A DNA stretch of 64,000 bases, taken from positions 9,250,055 through 9,314,054 of the forward strand of contig OY811978.1 in assembly GCA_963681505.1 (NCBI GenBank). Reading direction: 5' to 3'. Numbering within the stretch: position 1 is the first letter of the stretch; each line of letters starts with the position of its first letter. The notes under the pieces are model-generated. The model searched no databases. It saw only the letters and a list, made by a program, of their open reading frames with translations, and was not told the DNA's origin. The position numbers were made by a program, and so were the translations under genes. The stretch is from Eunapius fragilis (lineage: Eukaryota; Porifera; Demospongiae; Spongillida; Spongillidae). Shown here piece by piece: positions 1 to 11,400 of the stretch.

Positions 1-1318
1 CCACCGCGTCTCTACCACAAACCACCTCTAGAATGACCAGAAACTACGAATGGCCGAATAGTGGCCTAAGTGTTTTAGTAATTCTGTGGACGAATCCTAA
101 GTGTTTAGTGAATGCTCTAGGACGGACTTTTTTCATTTCGAAAATAATACTTGGTTTTTTTTTAAGATTGCCTCAAACTGCGCTGATTTTGTCGCAATGT
201 TTTCATTTTTTCCACGTCTAACACGACATCCTTGACCATCAACTTAGAGAATAGGATTAGAGGTGAGAAGTAGAAGGGTTGGCATGTAACTCGTCGGGTT
301 TTGTCAATACCTCAGCCATAAATAAGTATCTGAACGATTTATGACTCAGAAGCTACTAGCGAACATACATCAGATCACGGAGTGTAGGTGATAATTCGCG
401 ATAATTAACCGTGCTTCCAATCCATCTCTAAACTATCTATGGTCGAACTTTTTGGTTCTGTGGATCAGGGCTGGTGGAAGCCTTTAAGGATTGGCCCGGC
501 GAGGGGGCGGAAAAAGCTCCTCCATCGGACCGGGGTCTGGGGCTCCGCCCCAGCCGCTTTGCAACTTTCACACTTTTTAAGTCACAAAACATAGCATAAT
601 TGCATAGAAATATGGTAGAAAGTAAATACAGGGCCGTAGCAACGAAAGACAAAGTGGTCCAGCTAATGCATAAGGTGCGTTCACTGCAAAATAGGTTGGT
701 TGCTATGTCAACCCAAATTTGGTCGAGGTATCAACTACCTAGTGTAAACCAAATTTGGTTAAACTGTTTTGCATGGTTTTATGTGCACACTACATTGGTT
801 TAAGGTTTAGTTTACTGGTTATATATGATATAGTATGAGGATTAGAGCAACCCTGCCATGCAGAGCATCAACTCAGCCAATGCACCATTTAAAAATCTAT
901 CTTAATTAACCCCAAAGGTATTTTGTGTGATGTGCACGATACAGCTCATTCCTTGGAAACAGGCAAAGGCTTAAGGATTCAAAACCAACCTAAAGGCATT
1001 CAATCTCATCAACCCTATATAGATTTGCGTCAAATAGGTGTTTACATTCATTTGGGACATGACCAAGGTATTTTATTTGGGACCTACCTGAAACATTATA
1101 CCAATCAGTGACCATGGACATATTGTACTTGTGGCTGTACATGATCTGTAGCTTTGCAATTTGCTCTTCTATGTGGATATGCATTCAAACTCACCAACCC
1201 ATCGAAGAGAGTCGTGTCAATATAGGTGTTTATAGTAACCACAAGTATTTTGTTTGGAACATGACCACGCACCTTTGAAACGTTATACCAATTTGTGGTT
1301 ATACAGTTTTATAAGATT
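1..1318. other. No supportable gene
   Basis: Only short open frames without recognisable domains or convincing splice contexts are seen. A GC-rich stretch near 495-565 stands out from the AT-rich surroundings and may be an old repeat. Nothing here can be assigned a function. Confidence 0.5.
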
Positions 1319-1551
1319 ACAAGTAATAAAAACATTCTCTACACGAGAAGGTTGGAGGTATATAGGAATCAAAGGTGATGGTGGTGTAAAAAGCAAGGGA
1401 ACAAGGCTTCTGATTGAAAAGGAAAAATGAAATAGACCTTTATTAGCAGCATGTTGTCATATTTAAATGTGCGTGCTAATATAGGTCTATTTCATTTTTC
1501 CTTTTCAATCAGAAGCCTTATATTCGTGTAGAGAATGTTTTTATTACTTGT
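1319..1551. mobile_element. Foldback MITE, AAGTAATAAAAACATTCTCT family
   Basis: Left end ACAAGTAATAAAAACATTCT is mirrored by the right end (1530-1551). The interior is a long imperfect hairpin: the segment reading GAAAAATGAAATAGACCT returns inverted as AGGTCTATTTCATTTTTC. It has no coding capacity. Related elements occur near 6349, 7750, 20517, 20870, 49166 and 50410, each with a different unique centre, so this is a dispersed high-copy family. Part of the right arm is missing relative to the 20.5-kb copy. Confidence 0.75.
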
Positions 1552-3310
1552 TTCCTAAATTTTTCTGGTGGATTTGGTATTGTATTTAGTTCTTTGTATT
1601 TAGTTCTTGAAACGCATAGAATCAGGTAGCATAAACGTCAACTTGCGCGATCATGACAGGTTTATTTTAGAATCTGCAATTCTGTTGAGGTGTGTACCAA
1701 ATATTACACTAGTCCCCAGACTATCTCCATTGAGGAGCAAAGGATTGATAAAGGTTAAAAGCGAAGCCATGTAATACATAGGATAAATGTACTCTAAGTA
1801 ACTATAATCAGATAAACCATGCACCACAATACATGACCAAATTGACGTAAGCAACTTTGGCGTTATACACACATTTCAAACAGCGCATATTACTATAAAA
1901 CAGAGAGACGCAGTATCTACTGCTGTAACTAAACTATTCATTCCATTTTAGCGATATACCATGCATGCTCATCATTTATCGATCCAACATTTATCGATGC
2001 CGTAACGTACCTTTGGGTGGTCGTTTTGTTGTTCCTTTCGGTACCGCGCTTGACATACGCACATTTTGCAGATCTGGCAGTATCTGGATTTTAGATGCTC
2101 GAGTGGAATCAGACTTGTCCTTGAGATTGTATGGTAAAACCATCGAATTTGATAACGCTGGTTATATTATACTGGTGCGTCATGAACATTGCGATAGCTG
2201 ATGTAATGTGCTATTTGTAGATCAACACCAAATAAGGTACAACTAGCTTCAGCTAATTGCCCGATCGGTTAGGCGTCTAACAGATACCTGAAGATAACAT
2301 GCGGACACATCCTGAAGCGATTGGTACACATGGCGTGCTTTACAAACGTTCCTGTCGTGAGTTATGCTATCCCGAAGGAAGAAGAAGAAGAAGAATAAGA
2401 AGAAGAAGAAGACGACGAAATTTTAGGTGGGACTGGGTACGGACGATGGGGACGAGTATGTTTGTTCTCTAAAAGTACACCGTCTTATGACACAGATATA
2501 ACGCAGAACTGTTCTCCTTTCTGATATTGCTTGATTGCCACTAAGAGCGAAGTGACCTGACTCTTGACTGTCCCGCTAGATGCGAGTGACGTTTTTTAAT
2601 GACATTCATGATACAGCAGATTTCCTATATGGAACCTACTCGCGTAGGTTCCGATACCAATCTCTGCATGACCATGTATGTAGCTTTGATGTATTACGCC
2701 AATTTTTGGGCATGTATGTAGCTTTGCAATTTTCTCTTCTTCATGAATATGGCGTCAGTTTGTCTTGTAAGAAGTTCTTTCTTGCCACAAAATATTCCTT
2801 CTTCCATGCCACACTGAACTGTGCTGCTGCAGTGGCTGCTCTAAACCATAGGTTGTGCATATGGCATTTTGAGGTGTCATGTCCAAAACTGACAGGATTC
2901 ATACGATTTGGCTTTTAAATAACTTATACTCTGGCCAAAAACCATGCAGTACGGCTTAGGCTGTATAGGCCGCAGCGGTTGCGACGGCCCTGAAATACGA
3001 CAAGACATACATGTATTAACCGCCTCGATGACATTATATGATTTGGTTAATCTTACTGAAACGAACTTGGATGCAAAAAAATTTGAACTGGTCGTGTTTG
3101 ATACTGCTCAAGAAACTTTCTTTGTAAGCTTTTAAACACACGTGGCAAAATGCCAAATTGTAATGCAACCATGGGTATCTACTGTAAAGACATCAATCTG
3201 CCCTAAAGAACCTTTCTTCTTTCTTTGCGCTACCAAATACGCGAATTAAGCACACATGTATAAGAACATGCATCATGATGTTTAATTAAGTGACCTGTTT
3301 CCTAAGAGGT
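1552..3310. other. No supportable gene; GAA microsatellite inside
   Basis: Frames at 1965-2201, 2580-2918 and 2944-3135 are open for 63-112 codons but show no motif I recognise and are not joined by obvious splice sites. An imperfect (GAA)n tract lies at about 2377-2419. Confidence 0.45.
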
Positions 3311-4227
3311 TTAACCATAGATCTACCGCGCAGTGTTAACACTGATGTTCGCCGGAGCTAACAGTTATCAGTGTGTACCTAGGTTAACAGTACTGGTTGT
3401 AAGAGATAATGAATTTCTTTTAAAACCACTATGTAAACAATTAGCTAGCTATACGGCTTGTTTTGTTCTGATAATTATTTTTAATAATGATGTGACAGCA
3501 TCCACTTCGTGATCAGCATTCACTTCGTCATCACACCTACATCACAGCATTCACTTCTTCATCCACACGTACATCCACAGCATTCTTTTCGATCGTACTC
3601 TGTAACCCAGCATCAATGCAATTACTAGGGGTTGGCAAGCCTGATCCAACCATTTCTAGTGAACGAGATGAAAACTCTGTACACTTGTTCAAGGTAGGGG
3701 AAAAAATAACCCATTTTTGAGACCGACCTCTACCATTGATACCTGTGATAGTTCCAGTGACACGCTTGGCCTTACTATTCTAATCTTCCCATAGCGTGCT
3801 GCTGCAGTGCGAGAGCTGATGACTTTGTCCGCACGAGCGGTAACAGCAGCACCGGCTTATTGTGTGGACTATAATTCGCATGAGTTGGCGAAAGCAAAGC
3901 CACAGCATTTGTTAGGTTTTGTCCGCATTTTAACCGCTTTGGTCTGTAAAACAACGGATGTTTACCCTGGTTAAAACTCTATTTTGTAAATCGACAGCAA
4001 CTGTGACCGCTTCAGTGTAATTGCACATTTTCATACGCTATATGTGACACGTTAAGTAAAAAATTATGTTTCGCTAATACCCAAATGGATGCTAATCACA
4101 ACCGAGGTTGTTTGGTTACTATGCTTCAAAAGATGCTTAGAATATGACTGAAAGAAAGGGAAGGGAAAACGTTATCTCCGGTTAACAAAATGTTAACCGG
4201 AGATAACATCGGTAGATCTATGGTTAA
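3311..4227. mobile_element. Non-coding element with 18-bp terminal inverted repeats
   Basis: TTAACCATAGATCTACCG at 3311-3328 is perfectly inverted at 4210-4227. The roughly 0.9-kb interior has no long ORF and contains a degenerate CAGCATTCACTTC repeat (about 3495-3590). The right side holds a second perfect hairpin. No clear target duplication was found, so the superfamily is unknown. Confidence 0.55.
4171..4207. repeat. Perfect 16-bp inverted repeat with 5-nt loop
   Basis: GTTATCTCCGGTTAAC is followed by AAAAT and its exact reverse complement. It lies just inside the right end of the 3311-4227 element and is probably a subterminal hairpin of it. Confidence 0.8.
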
Positions 4228-5229
4228 GTTGGTTGTTGATCATTGTCTGTTTCTATTTTACATAGAATTGGAGGTATATGTGAGGTAATAACCCACGTGC
4301 ATGGGAGTGAATGGACTAGCTCAAGAGATCTGACAGAACCATTTACATATGCAGATAGGGCAGCGACACTGTCAGATGTTGATCATTAATGGATGGTTTT
4401 GGATAGTAGAGAGAGAGAGATTAATCAACTTGAGAACAAATTTGAATGTGCAACAAATTACGATGAATGACACCACGAGCTTCGAAGGCTTTTATTTCTT
4501 CCTTTCAGCGTTCTTCATTGCACGTCCAAGTTTAAATTTTTTCTACCCATGTCTTCAAAAATTCATACCTCAGCCTATAAGCACAAGCTGAAGGGGAAAA
4601 AAACACATAGCGACAATTTTCAACTTTAATACTAGTACTACTCGTAAAAGATAAAAATAAAGCCTGTGTTAAGAGAACTCCCCCACAAAAGCATGGTATT
4701 TTAATTTATCCACTTGCTCGCATGTTGAAATTGAAACCCAAATAATCGGGGCACTACCAATCGATTCTCCGAAGAACAGTTGTAGAGTGTATTCGGGGTT
4801 TTTTTTAAGGCAAATGAATAATGGTTTCCCGCCCCCCCCTCCCCCCCCCCCCAGGAACTGATTAATTCAAAACTGTGCATGAATTTTCTTTGGCGTAGCT
4901 ATCAATTCTTTGGCCAAGTTCACATCGTGAAAAATAATGTTATAGTATAACAACACATAGGCAGTTACCCTTGCAGAGTTTTATAGATATTTCAGTGATT
5001 GACACCCCTTGCGACACCTACGAATACCACTACCTATCTACTGGTTAGGTGCATGTAATGTAACGTACGGAGAGTTTGGTTACGTAGCGACGAACTAGAA
5101 CGCAAACGATGTGTGTTGCATTGGACTCTGCTATTCATTTTTGTCAAGACCTTTACAAGCATATAAACAGGTTAAGCAACACGTGGGTAGATAGCATGTA
5201 AACATTCTCCACGGTATACTATATACAAT

Positions 5230-5256
5230 CATCTACGTGTAGACTACACGTAGATG
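5230..5256. promoter_or_regulatory. 27-bp near-perfect palindrome upstream of Fringe copy A
   Basis: CATCTACGTGTAG, one base, then CTACACGTAGATG. It sits about 190 bp upstream of exon 1. Copy C has the same site with two changes (near 48013), so one arm no longer pairs fully. A role as a transcription-factor site is only inferred from position and symmetry. Confidence 0.35.
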
Positions 5257-5289
5257 GCAATTTAACATTAAAACGATTTCGTTCAAAAA

Positions 5290-5400
5290 GGTGTCCGTAT
5301 AATGTATTGTTAATAGTCGTTTCTTTGGTTTACATAATAGTAGTAATATTGAAGAAACCAAAGCATGCGGGAAAACTGTGGTCATTGGGCTAAACTTCTA
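5290..5400 (+). promoter_or_regulatory. Conserved 5' flank with CTTTGGTTT / AAACCAAAG inverted repeat
   Basis: All three Fringe copies carry TTTCTTTGGTTT, a spacer of roughly 25 bp, then GAAGAAACCAAA, and an ACTGTGGTCAT run shortly before exon 1. The inverted repeat could be a factor site or a leader hairpin. Copy C has a tandem duplication of it. No TATA box was assigned with confidence. Confidence 0.4.
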
Positions 5401-5444
5401 TGGATAACCGTCTAACATTTGACTATTTCCCACTGCAGCATATA

Positions 5445-8400
5445 ATGGGTATGAAGAGGTTCACGTACATTCTACTCTTGGTAGTATTCTCATTCATTGT
5501 GGTGACTTTTCATCATTTTTATAATTTGAACTACTTACCAGCATCTTGCACTGCACATGTCTCCCAAACTCTCATAAATGGCTTAACACCCACAAGGTAA
5601 GATATATAAACATATGTGTGAATGCTTGGGAATTGATCATGATTAATCATTCATACACATACAATGTATGCATGTATCACACACAGCTGATTAGCATGTT
5701 AGTGTGCATCTTTATACCTTTTATATAACCAGCATTACCTTTTGGCCCTATTCATGGGTCATGTGAGGAGGGCCTTAGAAAATTTTTTTTTTCCTTTTTA
5801 GCGATGCAGTGATACCATTTAAAAATACAGCTACCCTGCAACCTACAACTAATGCTCCGACTACCAAAATTGAAAATAATTACTTGCCAATATCACTTGG
5901 TCTGAAGATACCTCTGGAGCCAGTGCAACTGACTGGAGTGAATTCCTCTGATATCTACTTTTCTATCCTTTCAATGCCAAGATATCACCGAACAAGGCTT
6001 TCTGTTCTTCTGTACACGTGGTTGCAAACAGTCAACCCTGATCAGGTATATTGCTTATTACTATGAACAGGTGTGCGACCTTTACTCCATAACTTCCTCA
6101 CCATGTTACTCCACTAACGAGACCAGGTTAAGACATGGTTCATACGTAACATACCCTAATATCCACCAAATTTCTTGTTTATAGTCAATAACAACACAAT
6201 TATTAATATCTGTATTGTGTGCACATTACATAAACCCTGAAATTATGATAACAACTTCAATTAGCATATCGACACGCTGGTGCATAAAGGATCGAAGGTT
6301 GGGCAAAATGTGACATGAGATGGTTAGTATGTTACATGACTGATGTCACAAGTATTAAAAACATTCTCTATGAGAAATTTGGTGGCAGATAGGATCGGAA
6401 GGGAATAGTGGTGTAAAAGGAAGGAAACTACAGCCAAATAATAAGGAAAATGTAATAGTTCTATACATAATGTTGTTTGAAAATATAGAACTATTTCATT
6501 TTTCCCTTATTATTGATCCTTGTTTCCTTCCTTTTCCACCACTAATGAATAATACCCACTAATGATAAATATCCTAGTTACTATCGCATCTCATGAAGAA
6601 AAAAAACCTCATGAAGCAAGTAATAAAAACATTCTCTATGAAAAAGTTGTTGGCATATAGGATTGGAAGGCAATATTCTCCCACCCTCCTGCAATATAAC
6701 CAGCTGCACAGTTTTGACAAATTGAAACTAAGCAATTTGTACTAACTACTAGTTTATATGAACACCTGTACTCATAGTCTATCCAATTGGACTGCAACAA
6801 TATATAGTTCCAGCAGACCCTTTTCCCAGGGTATCAGGACTACAAAATGGTGTCTAGTTGTGGAGATGGAAGTGGGAGTTGCATCTTCTGGTGGAGCAGG
6901 AGGGTATGCTTGCGGAGGTGGGGGTGGGGTGTCTACTAGATGGAGGGTGTCCCAACGTGGAAGTGTGGCATCTATGTAAGAGGGGTGTCCTGATGAGGAG
7001 ACAGGGGTGTATACTGATGGAGATGAATGCCCTGATACAGAGGAGCTGGTGGCCTTATAGTGGCATGGACGTTCCAACATGAAGGTGTCCACAGGTGGAG
7101 GTCCAATGGACACTCTTACAGTACAACTTGCTGAGCTTTTTCAAGACCACCATTATGCTTCTGGGTTCGTAGAGGGAATAGCCGTAGGAAATGATTGCAG
7201 TCATCAAAACATTTCTTTTCCGTACAGTGGAAATCATGGTACTTGATCCTAAAATTTGTTTATTTTGATTAATATCCGCACAGAATCTGACAACGCAAGA
7301 TTCATAAGTGTTTGTCAATAAACATTCACAACTAGTACCCATTGTGTGACTGTTTGGTTTCACTACAATCATTGAAAGTGAACAAATTACCATTATAGTT
7401 ATAGGTAAATTACCCTCTCGTTTGTTTATGAATTGTTGCAAATCATGTTGTATAAGAAGAGTGGCCAATTCCCCATTATTTGTTCGAGTTGGATTCTTAT
7501 TCCTGTAAAAGGAAGTGATGCTTTCGATACAGACGCCATGTTTTACATTGTTTTGTGCTACATAAGCTGCTTCTCAGCACAATTGCTATGCCTCAGAATT
7601 TTACAAGAGAGTTGTACAATCAGTTCTTTATCATTGGAACTCTTCTTTACTGTGTCAATGCGCAATGTATTGCTAAAAAATTGCCTTCAAAGAAATCTGA
7701 ATTATCAACATTATTGTTGAAGACCTTGGTTTAAGATGTTGTAATAGAGGAAGAATGAATAAAATGAGAAAGTTGGTAGAAGATAGGATATGAAGATGAA
7801 GGTGGATGAGAACAAGGTTGTGAGATAAGGAAAATGTGACTAAAATCATTTAGTCCATGTTTTGATATTGTTACATCAGTTTTAGTATCATTTTCCTTTT
7901 TGCACAACCTTGTTCCCTTCAGTTCTGAGTACCCTTAAGCTAAAGCAGGACAACCAGTGTGTCCACTGCATTTTAAATTATGAACAACACATGCGTCCAC
8001 CCTAAGTGACTGGTGCAACTATCTCAAATTCATCCTCTTTCTACTCATCTATGTCTAGCACTCACCTTCACTGGCTTCCAAAAAACTGTGTGCGTGCCTC
8101 ACACAATTTTCTACACCTCTCCTGTCTGTTCTTGCTGGTTTGACACTTTGTTGCTGGTGGGTGGGACACTCCTTTTGTCACATCCCTTGTAGAGTTCCTT
8201 ACTTGCAGTTGTTGGGTTGATTTGGATTTTCTTGTTCCGAGCTGGTCTGTCATGTCTGCTGCTTTTGCATTAATATTCTCAAAATCATTTTTACAGTACT
8301 TTAAGCTACCACGGTTGCATTGTTGTTGTTTTGGTAGCTAATTTTAAATTATAAGCGTAAATATGTTCGAAATATGTACCCTTAGTGATATGCAGTTCTA

Positions 8401-11400
8401 CCCAACAGGTGAGAATAATCACTGAAGAAAGTAATGATGAGTGGATCACAACTGCTGCATCACTTGGTACGTCTATGTTGCCCTCCACACTCTTCTCACC
8501 AGCATTATGAAGAATGGGTCATTTGAATATCACACAGCTATGAACTAATCACTGTAATAATTACACAATCGCCCATTATCCAACAACTAGTATAGCTTAA
8601 TAAGTTAAATTAAGCTAAGAAACATGAAGGAGACTTGAGTATTCAGGCATCATATCAAAGCTGTAGCAATTATTAAACGTATTTATGATATGCATGATAC
8701 TCAACTCACCACATCTGCAGGTTACCACATTGTACCATCAAACTGCCCGGATGCAAAAGCTCATGATGTGTAAGGAATGTAAAATATTGTTACATAGCTG
8801 CTGACTGTCCCACTCCATAGGCTGATGATGTGCTGTAAGTCTGGACGTCAATTTGAGCATTACTACCTGGCCAGGAAGGCTGGCAAGATGTACAAGTGAG
8901 TCTCATTCGGACAGGATGCTATTGGTCATTTTCCCTGTACTGTAATGGAAACCCAATGTATACTTGATGGGGTCACTGTTCAACATCAACTAAACTCACC
9001 ATCCAAAGGAGTGGGGGACTTGTACTACAAAATTGTTCCTTGGTCCGTGTTAGAATGGTTCGGGAACTCTTTCACATTGCTCTACGGCAGAGGGTTGAGG
9101 GTGTGGCTACATGAGATAATTATGGTTCACATGACACAATATTAATGATGGATTATGCGGCGATTTTGAAAGCGATTGTTGGGCGCAGAGAGGATGAAAG
9201 AGGCAATATGACGATTGTACAAAAAGTGATGAAAAAAATTAGGAGACAACAAAACGAAGCCTGATGGCTTCGATTTGATTAGATGACTTCTTTATTTCAT
9301 TTGAATCTTGCAGCATATCCTGTATGAACACCTCATCCCAAAGTAGGGTGTGTAACCGATTTTTTAGGTTTTGTAGGTTAATCGGTTATTCACGATTACC
9401 TATTTGGTCGACTATGCGCTTAGTAGAATAGCAGGTTACCGATTTCAGAATTTCCTTTAGTCGAAATTACCGATTCAGTTATTCTTAGTCGCAATTAGTC
9501 AATAATCGTTTCCTTCATATGCAGATATCGGTAGCAAATCGATTACCCCTTTTTATATACCCTTCACTGTACGAAGGCATACTAACGGGTTAATTAAAAG
9601 GTAAAAAGAATCATTGTGATGTAATCAACACTTAGTCGCACGTCTGGGGACCCGGCTGAAGGTAACCATCAGTGCCCTCCCTCAAAATACACACAGTGGG
9701 CACGGCAATTTCTGCAGTATTGTACATGTGCATTAATCAAACGCGCTACGTACTCTTTTGCACAGGTGACAGGTGTCCAAATACTTCGGTACACTGGTTC
9801 TTTTCCAGATGTTTGGCCATGGCGTTCTGATTATCGTACATGCCTCGATTGGCGGCTTTGCCATATGCGTGGAGCGGTTTTCCACCACGAGGCTTCTCGC
9901 TGGTACTGCTCAGTACTTATTGAATTGTATATTGTTGCCGGGCTTATAACTGCCAATTGTGGCGGATGGGAATGATACACGTAAGTGTTTAAGGCATCAG
10001 TTTTGTACCAGAAAAGAGCGCAAGCTGCGGGGTGGACAAACTATTCATATCATTTTTATCTCAGTAAACTAAAACCTTACTTGTCCCATACTTAGTACTG
10101 AGTGCGTTGGTAGCGGGCGAACAAATAGCCACGTGTTTTTTGGTGAAATAAAAATGCTTGGGTCACAATCCGCCACCATTGAATCATGAGCATTGGCATG
10201 CACATCATTCCCAGTCCCTGTGGGTACTAGCTATCTTGTTTTAATGATTTAAAGTTGGCGTAAGCAATTGATAAGCAATAAAACTGGCTATACTTGTATT
10301 ACACTTGAGAAACTGTGATTTATCGTGCCATTATTTTTTTTTTTAAAGGACGCACCTGGAAAAACCTAGGTAATTGTTGGCAAATTAATAGTGCATTAAT
10401 TGCCAAAATTGATTTAATGTTTCTAATAACCGATTTGCAAGTTGCTATAAACCTGAAATATCAATTGGACTTTATTTCATAGTCGAAACAATCGATTTTG
10501 ATTTATAAGAAAGGTTACACACCCTATCCCAAAGTTAATTAACTACTGCATTCACACACCGTCATGATAAAGTTATAGTGTAATTATTAAAAGATACACA
10601 CTTTTGAGAACACTTTCAGCACGGTTGTGTTCACACTAGTGGAAGAACCGTGTTCTCAGACATGGTCTATTTGGCATTCTACTCTAGACCAGAATGGCAT
10701 GGATTGGTGCGTGTCAGTTCACACTATATCAAAGAGTGGTTAGAATGATCGGAACCTGTCTATTGCGGTAGAGTGAATGCAGTATTAGTATTGAGTTTTA
10801 CTACAGTACAAAATTATGGAGGTACAGAAGATACTTGTTGGGTATGAAAGGTTAAGATGTAAATTGAGACACAATTGTATTTTTAAAAAATAATAATATG
10901 AATATACAGAAACAACACTGATTAAATACAAAGTACAGCTCTACAGTAGACGAGCTATTCTAGAGAGGATAGCTGTAGCATTAGCCCTGACCAGGTGGAG
11001 TATAATAATAATGATAATCAATTACATACTAGCATACACAAACATTATGGCAGTAGAGACTTGAGCCTTATTCACTTAGCATGGTGGTAAGATTTATTAT
11101 GTTCAGGCCAGTACTTAAGTTTTCTTTCATGTAACAATAAAATTAATTATGATAAGGTACAGAATGAAAGAAACACAAAGTTCAATACAATTTAATTACA
11201 CTGCATCTAAATCTAAACCAGCACAACCCATGACAGATACTGCATTGTCTCTCTGCACCGCAACAGAAATTTACTCTAATAGTTTTTCGATACTTTTTAT
11301 ATGATGCAATGCCATAGAAACATTCAATTATTCAATTGATTACCTACATCCCCCCACCCCTCCTCCCCCAACAGTTGGTACTGCCATGCTGATGATGACA

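Noticed and set aside
1965-3135. Three consecutive 63-112-codon frames as exons of one gene
   Set aside because: Phases and splice sites do not connect them and no family is recognised.
6772-7113. Proline-rich open frame on the - strand within intron 2 of copy A
   Set aside because: Not preserved as the same frame in block C (49416-49907 differs by indels), and it lies inside an intron; treated as repeat sequence.
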